Below are positions 17,789 to 25,876 of a stretch of DNA of 47,113 nt, piece after piece. Origin of the DNA: Tannerella sp. (GTDB lineage: Bacteria; Bacteroidota; Bacteroidia; Bacteroidales; Tannerellaceae). The stretch spans positions 1 to 47,113 of the forward strand of contig JAITVS010000224.1 in assembly GCA_031285685.1 (NCBI GenBank). Reading direction: 5' to 3'. How positions within the stretch are numbered: the first letter of the stretch is position 1; each line of letters begins with the position of its first letter. A program made the position numbers and the translations under genes. A model generated the notes under the pieces. That model ran no database searches. It had not been told where the DNA came from and saw only the letters and a list, made by a program, of their open reading frames with translations.

Positions 17789-17820
17789 GTTATTACGGAA
17801 AATTTTCCGTAATAACTTGC
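17785..17820. repeat. Perfect 36-bp palindrome, probable terminator of the DUF4249 gene
   Basis: GCAAGTTATTACGGAAAA (17785-17802) is followed directly by its exact reverse complement (17803-17820), with no spacer. As minus-strand RNA it would fold into a ~16-bp stem with a short loop, followed by UUGUUAUUGUUUAU, which suits a terminator 53 bases after the DUF4249 stop. It also touches the -33 area of the sdhC promoter, so a protein-binding role is possible too. Confidence 0.7.
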
Positions 17821-17873
17821 CTCTAACCATTGATGCAATTTTTATCCGTTTTTTATATGGGAGAGCCGTCTTG

Positions 17874-18947
17874 TTAATACGGATAATATGCCTGATTATA
17901 GATGGTTGTATCGGGGATGATGTCGGGGGTGCTGAATGTGGCATAGGTGCTTGCGCTAAAGCCTACAAAACCTGTACCACCATGTACGTTACTTGGCATA
18001 GAGACGGGCATGGAGAAATATTCGTCGTAGTCGTCCGAGTATTTGATGTTTAATGCCCTCAGGTAATAGTATTGCATTTCTGTGATGCTGATCAGGTAAA
18101 TTTTGCAGTTGACGGAAACGCGTTCGATAATACTTTCTTTAGGTTCCATATAATTGTTCGTAGGCCCATAGAAGCTGGTTGTCATGGTGTAACTGCCGTT
18201 CAGGCGTGTGTCGTCGAAGACAGCGAAACGATTTTCCGTTTGAGCGAAAAGGTCATCATCGGTCGAAATGCGTCCGTCGTTGAGTACGATATCTTCTTGT
18301 GTGTTGAGGTAGGCAATGTTTTTATATGAAAATACGGATTCGACACCGGTTTCTTTCGATTTGTCATAAATGGTTTCTTCCAGGACTAAAGCCAAGCGAT
18401 AAAAATTTTTCTCGTTTGGAAAATCGGTAAACGTTGTTTTGAGGCGCATCCATGAAAGATAATATAAATCTTCGTTTTTTGTGATGAATGTAGTCGTGTC
18501 GATATTGTCTATGGGAAGAGGTTTGGGGACAACATCCTCCGCCCATGCGTGATATTTGTCGTTTTCAGCGAATACTTCAATTTTTACGTTGTCTCCGGGA
18601 TGAAAGCGCAGATTGGTTTTGTATCGTTTTTTTTTGATTGAACTTTCGTAGACGTAATTGAAATACGGGTCATCAGGAAGAGTGTTTGGGTCATGCGGCA
18701 ATGGTTCTGTCAGTTGTTCTCTGAGTGTTCCGTTTATATAAATATGGATGATCGCGTCATGAATGGAATCGATGTTGTACGTTCCTGTTTTTGAGAGAAT
18801 GATGAAATGTTCTTCATCGTCTATATCAATCATTGCGTTTAAAATGATTTGCGGGTTGTTGTGCTTGCTGTTGAACGGGATCTCATTTTGGCATGAGGTG
18901 AAAACCGTAACGGAAAGAATGAATAATAAGATATGATAAGTTTTCAT
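17874..18947 (-). CDS. DUF4249 family lipoprotein
   Basis: 357 residues. Lipoprotein signal MKTYHILLFILSVTVFTSC with C19 as the lipidated cysteine, then a beta-rich N-terminal domain (PQIILNAMIDIDDEEHFIIL, with later IHIYINGTLREQL and GDNVKIEVFAEN), the usual DUF4249 opening. The rest resembles the family, whose genes sit downstream of TonB-dependent receptors in Bacteroidetes; its ligand is unknown to me. It starts 11 bases after the receptor stop, so it is very likely the outer-membrane lipoprotein partner of that receptor, in a place where a SusD would be in glycan systems. A long hairpin terminates the unit. Confidence 0.8.
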   Translation of the reverse strand: MKTYHILLFILSVTVFTSCQNEIPFNSKHNNPQIILNAMIDIDDEEHFIILSKTGTYNIDSIHDAIIHIYINGTLREQLTEPLPHDPNTLPDDPYFNYVYESSIKKKRYKTNLRFHPGDNVKIEVFAENDKYHAWAEDVVPKPLPIDNIDTTTFITKNEDLYYLSWMRLKTTFTDFPNEKNFYRLALVLEETIYDKSKETGVESVFSYKNIAYLNTQEDIVLNDGRISTDDDLFAQTENRFAVFDDTRLNGSYTMTTSFYGPTNNYMEPKESIIERVSVNCKIYLISITEMQYYYLRALNIKYSDDYDEYFSMPVSMPSNVHGGTGFVGFSASTYATFSTPDIIPDTTIYNQAYYPY

Positions 18948-18958
18948 CGATTATGAGT

Positions 18959-21658
18959 TTAAAATTTATAGGTATAAGTAAAAGAGGGAATGAACGGAAA
19001 TATGGTCAGCTTTTTCAATATCGGTTTTTTTTCCGCATAACCTCCATAGTTTCCATCGTTTTCAGAGGATGTTGTTTTATAGATAAAGTGAGGATTCATC
19101 GCATTGTACGCATTATAGATGCCGAAATTCCAGATTTGTTCGCCATGTTTTTTCTTTTTACGGAAATTAATGCCCAGATTAAGGCAATGGCTTGCCGGTA
19201 AGCGGTAATTGTTTCTGTTTTTTATGTAATCGTCGGTCTGCACAGAGGGTCCGATGTATGAATCTTTTCCTTTCCAAAAACTATAATTATGATAATAAAA
19301 AATATAATCGTCCTGAGGAGGGGCGTATGAAGGAATGATGATAGACGTTTGTTCTTCGCTTACGGTAAATACGCCTCCGGTGTAAAATTCCCATGATGCG
19401 CTGATGTCGATACGCTCGGACAGTTTGTGATTGACGGCTACGTTGATGTGGTGCCGGCGGTCGTATTTGTAGGGAAACCAGGCACCCATATTGATGCCTT
19501 TTTTATCGAATTTGCGTTCGCTTTTGGCTAATGTATAGGCAATCCAACCGGTGGTGTTGCCGAGTGTTTTTTGTGCCATCAACTCCATTCCGTAAGAGCG
19601 TCCGCGTCCCATTTCGACTTTTTCTTCCCAATTGTGAGAGGTACCGAGAAAGGTGGCGCCGTCTTTGTATTCGATGATGTTTCGCATGTCTTTGTAATAA
19701 GTCTCTGCAGAAAACTCCCAACCTTTGAGCCCCGTATAGTAGGCGCCTAAGGAATATTGGTGTGAACGCATGGGTTTTATCCGGTCGGTCGCGGGTACCC
19801 ATAAATCAAAAGGCAATGTGATATTGAAACTGGAAAGGAGGTGTATGTATTGGTTCATTTTTGTATAGGAAGCTTTCAGTGCAATGTCGTCCGAAAGTTG
19901 ATAGCGTGCCGAGAGGCGTGGTTGTATCGAAGTGTAGGTCGTGTTTCTGACATTGAATAACGAAAAATGAAGTCCCGTGTTGAGGCTGAGGCGTGATGTT
20001 ATGTTAAAATCATCCTCGGCATATACGGAGATTTCGTTTGCGTAGATGTGTGAATTGGATAAATTGCTGTATGTACTGTCGGATACTTCGCCATTTTCAT
20101 TGTCTTTCACTTTTAGCGTCTCGACTTCCGGTTTGAAGTTGTGATACAGGTAATTCGTTCCGAATTTTACGTGATGTTTAGGAGACGGATAATATTCGAA
20201 ATCCACTTTGAAGCTATAGTCTTTGATTCCGGAATTATATGTGGCGTGCATTGAGTTATCCATATTTTCTTTTGGATAAGCGGTATATGAATCCGTTTTG
20301 ATGTTGAAGAGGTAGTTTGTGAAAGCAACGGTTGCATTGCTGAATAATTTAGGTGAAAAGATATGGTTCCAACGGGCCGCAACTAATGTGTTTCCCCAGT
20401 TGAGATGTCCTTTATCTTTTGTTTTGTAGCTTTCGCTATCGTCGTGGAACTCGGTGCCGAATTTATCGCGCCCATTATACAGACTGATAAATAGGCGGTC
20501 TTTATCACTGAACTTATGATTGATTTTCGCGTTAAAATCATAGAAGTAAAGAATACCTTTGTCTTCTTTGAAAAACGGCATGGCTATCAGATCGAGATAG
20601 GAGCGTCGGGCGGAAATATTGAACGAAGTGCGTCCTTTCCATATAGGCCCTTCCATTTGTAACTTGCTGGATAATAGCCCGACGCTGAAGGTGCCATGGT
20701 AATTGTACATATCGCCGTCGTTGGTACGAACGTCGATGACGGAAGATAGCCGGCCGCCGAATCGCGCGGGAAAACTTCCTTTGAATAAGGTTACTTTTTT
20801 TACGGCTTCGGGCGTGAAAACGGAGAAAAAACCTAATAGGTGGTCGACATTGTACAATGGAATACCATCCAATAAAATCAGATTTTCATCCGGCCCGCCT
20901 CCGCGGACATGTACGCCTGCGCTGCCTTGTGTTCCTGCCTGTACACCGGGAAGCATCTGAATTGTTTTCATTATATCGGCTTCACCGAGTAGTACCGGAT
21001 TTGTTTTTAGGATATCGAGGGGTACATCGGTCGCGCTCATTTGTGTCGCTTTGATGCCGGACTCCTGCTGTTCTTTGCCGATCACGACCACTTCTTCCAA
21101 TTGCAGGTTTGTTTTCAGACGGATGTTCAGGTTTTTGTTTTGGGAAAGGTTGATTTTTTGCATTTCTGTAGCATAGCCGGTATAGGAAAATCGCAGTTCG
21201 GTTTCGCCGGCCGGTGATGTCAGACTGAAAAATCCAAATTCGTTGCTGGCTGTGCCTGAGCCGTTTGTGGCATTATAGACGTTGGCACCGATTAAGACTT
21301 CAGACGATTCTGCATCAGTAATATAACCGGAGATTGTGACTTTTTGAGTGGTGGTTTCGTGTTTTTTGTTATTTAGGGTGATGTGTTTTTTGTTGATCTT
21401 CCAATCGATATTTGTTTGGTCAAAAATCAGATTCAATGCAGCGTTTAATTTTTGATTTTTGATTTTGACGCTTTTCTTTTGATTTAAATCAACTGTTTCG
21501 TTGTAGATAAACGAATAGGTGGTCGCTTGTTCCAATTGTTTGATAATCTCTTTCAGCGAAGCGTCTCTCATTTCCAACGTGACCATAGGTTTTTCCTGCG
21601 AATGGCCATGCCATGCAATCACCAGCATGGCCATTGTAAAAATCATTTTCTTTAGCAT
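18959..21658 (-). CDS. TonB-dependent receptor with STN signalling domain
   Basis: 899 residues. Signal peptide (~1-20, ending HGHSQ), STN domain (~27-98: VTLEMRDASLKEIIKQLEQ), a carboxypeptidase-regulatory-like beta domain (~108-190: ISGYITDAESSEVLIGANV), then the plug (~215-320) with ADIMKTIQMLPGVQAG, HVRGGGPDENLILLDG and FKGSFPARFGGRLSSVIDV, and a 22-strand-type barrel ending FIPSFTYTYKF. STN domains contact FecR-type anti-sigma factors, which fits the adjacent fecR and sigma genes: substrate binding would turn on its own cluster. No SusD is present; the partner is a DUF4249 lipoprotein. The substrate is not shown by sequence; iron complexes, peptides or others are possible. Confidence 0.93.
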   Translation of the reverse strand: MLKKMIFTMAMLVIAWHGHSQEKPMVTLEMRDASLKEIIKQLEQATTYSFIYNETVDLNQKKSVKIKNQKLNAALNLIFDQTNIDWKINKKHITLNNKKHETTTQKVTISGYITDAESSEVLIGANVYNATNGSGTASNEFGFFSLTSPAGETELRFSYTGYATEMQKINLSQNKNLNIRLKTNLQLEEVVVIGKEQQESGIKATQMSATDVPLDILKTNPVLLGEADIMKTIQMLPGVQAGTQGSAGVHVRGGGPDENLILLDGIPLYNVDHLLGFFSVFTPEAVKKVTLFKGSFPARFGGRLSSVIDVRTNDGDMYNYHGTFSVGLLSSKLQMEGPIWKGRTSFNISARRSYLDLIAMPFFKEDKGILYFYDFNAKINHKFSDKDRLFISLYNGRDKFGTEFHDDSESYKTKDKGHLNWGNTLVAARWNHIFSPKLFSNATVAFTNYLFNIKTDSYTAYPKENMDNSMHATYNSGIKDYSFKVDFEYYPSPKHHVKFGTNYLYHNFKPEVETLKVKDNENGEVSDSTYSNLSNSHIYANEISVYAEDDFNITSRLSLNTGLHFSLFNVRNTTYTSIQPRLSARYQLSDDIALKASYTKMNQYIHLLSSFNITLPFDLWVPATDRIKPMRSHQYSLGAYYTGLKGWEFSAETYYKDMRNIIEYKDGATFLGTSHNWEEKVEMGRGRSYGMELMAQKTLGNTTGWIAYTLAKSERKFDKKGINMGAWFPYKYDRRHHINVAVNHKLSERIDISASWEFYTGGVFTVSEEQTSIIIPSYAPPQDDYIFYYHNYSFWKGKDSYIGPSVQTDDYIKNRNNYRLPASHCLNLGINFRKKKKHGEQIWNFGIYNAYNAMNPHFIYKTTSSENDGNYGGYAEKKPILKKLTIFPFIPSFTYTYKF

Positions 21659-21668
21659 GTTTAGTTTC

Positions 21669-22622
21669 TTAGTGTTTTTGTTTGTTTATCGTGTAGATGT
21701 TTTCTTTTTTCTCAAATGTAAATTCTCCTGATTGACTTAAATATTCGAGTATATCTTCGACTGATTCGTTGTGGGTGAATTTTGCCGTTAATTTCAGCTC
21801 TTTGTTTATTTCATCCGAAATCTTGAATGTGATATTTTTTTCCCTTTCCAATATTTTGAGTATCTCTTTCAATGAAATATTTTCGAAATACATACTGCCG
21901 TTGATCCAGGTGCTTTGGTGTTCATTGGTTATTGGAAAAAGTTCTATATTGTTGGTTTTTTTATTGTATGCCGCCTGTTTGCCGGGCTCTAACCGGATGG
22001 TCTCTCCGGAATCAGAAGATATGGCAACGGCTCCTTCATACAGGCTTGTCGTTATGTTTTCGTCGTTTTTATAAGCCGATACGTTGAATTTTGTTCCCAG
22101 AACTTTAACTTCAATTCCAGATGCTTTTACAATAAAAGGAATCTGGCTGTTTTTTACTATATCGAAATAGGCTTCTCCGTCAAGTTTAATTTCACGTGTG
22201 CGGCCTTTTTGTATTTTTTCGGGATATGATACGGAAGATAAGCTGTTCAGTATTACTGTTGAGCCATCGGGTAATTCGATTTGTTTTCTCTCACCGTGTA
22301 ATGTCGAAATAAATATATCTCCGGGCGCTTTATTCAGGTGATATACGCCGAATGTTATGATTGTCAGTGATATTATTACTGCGGCATATTTCAATAAGGA
22401 AAGGGATGAGATTCCCGGCTGTATTGTTTGTTTTATTTTATGGTAAGTAGTATCGGCCGAGTATCGCTCAGGCAGAAAAAAATCTTTATCCTTAATGGAT
22501 TTGTAGTATGTATAGTCTTTGCCATCGAAGTCTTTTTCTATGATTTCTATTTCTGTTTGGGAAAGTTTTCTTTGCCGCAGAAATTTTTTTCTTGCGTGTT
22601 GTACCGTATCTTTATAATTCAT
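21669..22622 (-). CDS. FecR-family anti-sigma factor
   Basis: 317 residues. A cytoplasmic N-terminal part (~1-75, with ARKKFLRQRKLSQTEIEII), one membrane helix (LLKYAAVIISLTIITFGVYHL, ~residues 76-96), then the periplasmic FecR domain (GERKQIELPDGSTVILNSLSS, EIKLDGEAYFDIVKN, VLGTKFNVSAY) and a C-terminal DUF4974-like domain (FENISLKEILKILEREKNITF) that resembles STN. It would hold the ECF sigma factor inactive until the receptor signals across the periplasm. It lies 10 bases before the receptor gene and 116 bases after the sigma gene; that gap contains an inverted repeat. Confidence 0.93.
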   Translation of the reverse strand: MNYKDTVQHARKKFLRQRKLSQTEIEIIEKDFDGKDYTYYKSIKDKDFFLPERYSADTTYHKIKQTIQPGISSLSLLKYAAVIISLTIITFGVYHLNKAPGDIFISTLHGERKQIELPDGSTVILNSLSSVSYPEKIQKGRTREIKLDGEAYFDIVKNSQIPFIVKASGIEVKVLGTKFNVSAYKNDENITTSLYEGAVAISSDSGETIRLEPGKQAAYNKKTNNIELFPITNEHQSTWINGSMYFENISLKEILKILEREKNITFKISDEINKELKLTAKFTHNESVEDILEYLSQSGEFTFEKKENIYTINKQKH

Positions 22623-22677
22623 CCGTTTATGCGTTTAATCATTAATATCTGAACTTGTATTGTATAATCGGCCTGTT

Positions 22678-22699
22678 GTCAAACGAAAGTCCGTTTGAC
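22678..22699. repeat. Inverted repeat between sigma and fecR genes
   Basis: GTCAAACG (22678-22685), six bases, CGTTTGAC (22692-22699). It lies in the 116-base gap upstream of fecR, so it could be an operator, an ECF promoter part, or an attenuating hairpin. I found no TAnnTTTG box for fecR in this gap. Confidence 0.6.
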
Positions 22700-22738
22700 T
22701 ATAAAGAGTGCAGATATTAAATATATCCCTATCCGGTA

Positions 22739-23314
22739 TCAGAAAAAAAATATAATAAGATTGTCTTTTAGTTGCATGTAAAGTAATTTGACGGCTTTAT
22801 TCATTTGGTTGTCAACTGTTTTTGGTGAGATGCCTAAAATTTCGGCAACTTCGGAATATTTTTTTCTTTCTTCCCGGACCAAGCGGAATACTTCTGCACA
22901 TCGGGGTGGCAGGTTATTTAATGCCTCGTTGTATTTTTCCCGTAGTTCTTTATCAATTAATTCGCTGTCGACTCCGTTATCTTCTATATGTATATCGGGA
23001 AGGTTTTCGGTTAATAGTTCGTGTTTTTCTCTGAAGTTTTTTCCTACATATCGTGCTGCTGCATGCTTGAGTGCGATAAAACAGTAAGCATCCGGATCGT
23101 TTACGTTTTTCAGGATTTTTCTGCTTTGCCATAATGCGATAAAAACGTCGGAAACGACTTCTTGTGCATAGTCGGGATTATTATTCAGGTAATACAATGC
23201 CTGTTGAAAAAGTCTGTTGTAATAATGATTATATAAAATACGAAATGAGTCGGAGCAATCGTTATCTGCGATTTTTATCAGACAAGTTTCAATCAGGTTC
23301 CTGTTTTTTTCCAT
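22739..23314 (-). CDS. ECF RNA polymerase sigma factor (FecI-like)
   Basis: 191 residues. Region 2 (DSFRILYNHYYNRLFQQALYY, then AQEVVSDVFIALWQSRKIL) and region 4 (LPPRCAEVFRLVREERKKY and the helix-turn-helix YSEVAEILGISPKTVDNQM) are complete. It belongs to the Bacteroidetes group of FecI-like ECF factors coupled to FecR and an STN receptor, and its targets are probably the receptor operon and perhaps itself. The C-terminus ends in LKDNLIIFFF, an unusual hydrophobic run that may just be a tail. A housekeeping-type promoter lies upstream, so the sigma gene itself can be made without autoactivation. Confidence 0.93.
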   Translation of the reverse strand: MEKNRNLIETCLIKIADNDCSDSFRILYNHYYNRLFQQALYYLNNNPDYAQEVVSDVFIALWQSRKILKNVNDPDAYCFIALKHAAARYVGKNFREKHELLTENLPDIHIEDNGVDSELIDKELREKYNEALNNLPPRCAEVFRLVREERKKYSEVAEILGISPKTVDNQMNKAVKLLYMQLKDNLIIFFF

Positions 23315-23365
23315 TATTTCAGGCTGGCTGTTTTTGTTTAAGCTTTTTATCTACATGTGACGGCG

Positions 23366-23398
23366 CAAATGTATAAACATAATATCTTAACTTCCAAA
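23366..23398 (-). promoter_or_regulatory. Promoter of the ECF sigma gene
   Basis: Minus strand TTTG (23398-23395), 21-bp spacer, TACATTTG (23373-23366). The leader to the ATG at 23314 is about 45 bases. Confidence 0.65.
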
Positions 23399-23407
23399 TA
23401 AATTATT

Positions 23408-23525
23408 TATATTTGTTTTTGTTGTCAAAAATTAAGACAATGAAATCACTTGAACATGAAGATGGAGGTTGTCCGAAAGAATTGGGTATGCCTTAATAAG
23501 AAGTGAATAAAAAGTGCTATCTTTG
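23408..23525 (+). promoter_or_regulatory. Two rightward -7 boxes before the collagen-like lipoprotein gene
   Basis: TATATTTG at 23408-23415 and TATCTTTG at 23518-23525 both match TAnnTTTG. The second lies 27 bases before the ATG at 23553 and is the likely promoter of the lipoprotein/methyltransferase unit. Between them is an 18-codon reading frame (23440-23496, starting MKSLEHEDGG) that I cannot assign and which may be chance. Confidence 0.5.
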
Positions 23526-23552
23526 TCGCAAATGTTATTAATCAGAAAGAAA

Positions 23553-24026
23553 ATGAAGAAAATTTTGCTTTTGTTGTCGGCAGCGGTTATGTTGTTTGCC
23601 TCTTGTGAAGGACCCAGAGGACCGCAGGGGCCTCCGGGAGAAAATGGAGGGTCCGAATGGTGGTTTGTAAAAGAATATACAGTAAGATCGGATCAATGGA
23701 AATTGGTCGGAGGCGAAGATGAGCTTAATTCCTATTTTCAATATGAGGTCTTGATTTCTGATTTGGACGAAGACGTTTTTTATGATGGGAAAGTGGAATG
23801 TTCTATGTACCTGGATGAAGACTATAGAATTCAGGCAAATTTAACTGAAGTAATTCATTATGGAGAATACAATCCCAATACCGGAAAAGAAGAACTTTGG
23901 ACGGAAACCTATAAATGTGATTATGCTGTAGGAAGTATAATGTTCAAGGTGGAATACAGTGATTTTTATACAGGAAAAAGACCCGGCACCAAGAGGTTCA
24001 GAGTTATGCTTAATTTAAGCTACTGA
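23553..24026 (+). CDS. Small lipoprotein with a short collagen-like stretch
   Basis: 157 residues from the ATG at 23553. Lipoprotein signal MKKILLLLSAAVMLFASC with C18 as lipidated residue. Directly after it come four Gly-X-Y triplets, GPRGPQGPPGEN (residues 20-31), the start of a collagen-like stretch, then a globular beta-rich part with many aromatic and acidic residues (KEYTVRSDQWKLVGGEDELN; YDGKVECSMYLDEDY). Four triplets are too few for a stable triple helix alone, so it may be a linker. The stop and the ATG of the methyltransferase overlap (TGATG), so translation may be coupled. I do not recognise a function for the C-terminal part. Confidence 0.75.
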   Translation: MKKILLLLSAAVMLFASCEGPRGPQGPPGENGGSEWWFVKEYTVRSDQWKLVGGEDELNSYFQYEVLISDLDEDVFYDGKVECSMYLDEDYRIQANLTEVIHYGEYNPNTGKEELWTETYKCDYAVGSIMFKVEYSDFYTGKRPGTKRFRVMLNLSY

Positions 24027-25876
24027 TGGGAAAAAATTGTTTTGAAATGATCGCCAAAACCCTTTACGGACTGGAGGATGTTTTAGCGGAGGAGCTTATT
24101 GCGATTGGTGCGAGTGATGTGGAAACGGGTAGGCGAATGGTTTCGTTTACAGGTGATAAGGCAATGCTCTATAAAGCAAATTTTTATTGTCGTACGGCGT
24201 TAAGAATTCTTAAGCCTGTCGCCGAGTTTAAGGCAAGTCATGCGGATGCGGTTTATCAGGAGGTGAAAAATATTGATTGGGATAACTATCTTTCGCCGGA
24301 TAAGACTTTTGCGGTAGACGCGGTTATTTATTCCGAGAGTTTTAATCACTCAAAGTTTGTGGCATATCGTACGAAAGACGCGATTGCCGATTATTTCAAC
24401 GATAAGTATGAAAAACGTCCCTCTGTAAGGGTCAATAATCCGGATGTCTATATCAATATCCATATTTCGCATAACGATTGTACGGTTTCGCTTGACAGTT
24501 CGGGTGAAAGCCTTCATAAACGCGGCTATCGCGTAAGTCAGGTTGAGGCGCCTTTGAATGAGGTGCTCGCAGCAGGTATGATTTTGAAAACCGGTTGGCG
24601 TGGAGAGTCTCATTTTATCGATCCGATGTGCGGTTCCGGGACATTGCTTATTGAGGCGGCTATGATTGCCCTGAATATTGCTCCGGGTGTTTTCCGGAAA
24701 GAATATGCTTTTGAACGGTGGCCTGATTTCGACCGTGATTTATTTGATGAAATATACAATGACGAATCGGCGGAATGTGAATTTCAATGTAAGTGTTATG
24801 GTTCCGATATCTCTCCGCTGGCGATTGAGAAGGCAGAGCAAAATGTGCGCAGTGCCGGCCTTTTAAAGTATATCGAGTTGAAGATCATGCCGTTTCAGCA
24901 ATATTCCGAAGCGCCTAAGCCGGGTATTCTGGTGATGAATCCTCCTTATGGGGAACGTATTTCTGCAAATGATATCTTAGAGTTGTACAGTATGATCGGC
25001 GAACGCCTGAAGCATGTTTTCTCAGGATATAGTGCTTGGATATTAAGCTATAAGGATGAGTGTTTCGACAAAATAGGATTGCGCCCGAAGGAGAGAATGA
25101 AACTCATTAATGGCGATCTGGAATGTGAATATCGTTGCTACGAACTGTTTGAGGGCAAAAATAAAGATTATAAAAAAGAACAGAAAGAAGGCGGAGAGGA
25201 TAGGAACCGAAAGTGGAGTGAAAGCGGTGGACGACGCGAGGATCGGGGTGATCGTCAAAGTGAAAGCGGTAGTTCACGAAGTTGGCGTAATGGGAGGGAT
25301 CGTGATCATGATTCCGACGGTAGACGAGGCGAGCGCTCCAGTGGCAGTCGTGAAGAACGTAGTAATCGAAAAGGGGGATTTGAGAAGCGTGGAGATCGTG
25401 TCGGTGGACGGAAGGAGAATTTTGGTGGTCATCGCGAAGGGCGTGGTGAGCGTACCGGAGACCGTGAGAGACAAAGTGGTCGTGGATTTGGACAGGATCA
25501 GGAAGAAAACACGCCGTTTAGAAATAAAAAGTTTGCGGAAGAAAGATTAGCCGGAAAAGATCGTAAGCCTTACGGTCGGGAAAGCCGTCCGTTTGGAAAG
25601 GGGCGTTTTTCGGATAAGGAGCGATCATCAGATAGAGGCGGTTCATTTGGAAGGGATCGTTCGTCTGGAGAGGGACGTTCGTCGTTCGGAGATAAAAAAC
25701 CTTTTAACAAAGACCGTAAACCATTTAATAAGGACCATAAGCCATTCGATAAAGAGAAAAGATCGTTTGATAGCGGCCGTAAATCATTTGATCGCGACCG
25801 TAAGCCATTAAAAAAAGAAGGCAAGCCTTTCGATAGAAACCGGAAATCTTTTAAAGATAGGGGGAATGAAGATTAA
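24026..25876 (+). CDS. THUMP/RlmL-type RNA methyltransferase with long R/G/D-rich tail
   Basis: 616 residues. N-terminal THUMP-containing half, then a Rossmann methyltransferase domain with the SAM motif FIDPMCGSGTLLIEAA (F197 to about residue 212) and the catalytic MNPPYGERI (N305-P-P-Y-G). This is the layout of RlmL/RlmK-type enzymes that make N2-methylguanosine in 23S rRNA; the catalytic domain ends near residue ~380. The last ~235 residues are unlike the domain: rich in R, G, D, K and S, with repeats such as KPFNKDRKPFNKD, and no hydrophobic core, so disordered and probably RNA-binding. It overlaps the lipoprotein stop by one base, and the peptidase ATG lies inside its last codons (11-base overlap). 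Confidence 0.88.
   Translation: MGKNCFEMIAKTLYGLEDVLAEELIAIGASDVETGRRMVSFTGDKAMLYKANFYCRTALRILKPVAEFKASHADAVYQEVKNIDWDNYLSPDKTFAVDAVIYSESFNHSKFVAYRTKDAIADYFNDKYEKRPSVRVNNPDVYINIHISHNDCTVSLDSSGESLHKRGYRVSQVEAPLNEVLAAGMILKTGWRGESHFIDPMCGSGTLLIEAAMIALNIAPGVFRKEYAFERWPDFDRDLFDEIYNDESAECEFQCKCYGSDISPLAIEKAEQNVRSAGLLKYIELKIMPFQQYSEAPKPGILVMNPPYGERISANDILELYSMIGERLKHVFSGYSAWILSYKDECFDKIGLRPKERMKLINGDLECEYRCYELFEGKNKDYKKEQKEGGEDRNRKWSESGGRREDRGDRQSESGSSRSWRNGRDRDHDSDGRRGERSSGSREERSNRKGGFEKRGDRVGGRKENFGGHREGRGERTGDRERQSGRGFGQDQEENTPFRNKKFAEERLAGKDRKPYGRESRPFGKGRFSDKERSSDRGGSFGRDRSSGEGRSSFGDKKPFNKDRKPFNKDHKPFDKEKRSFDSGRKSFDRDRKPLKKEGKPFDRNRKSFKDRGNED

Noticed and set aside
23440-23496. 18-codon frame MKSLEHEDGG between two promoters
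   Set aside because: No family, no clear ribosome site, and such frames arise by chance; RNA and conservation data would be needed.
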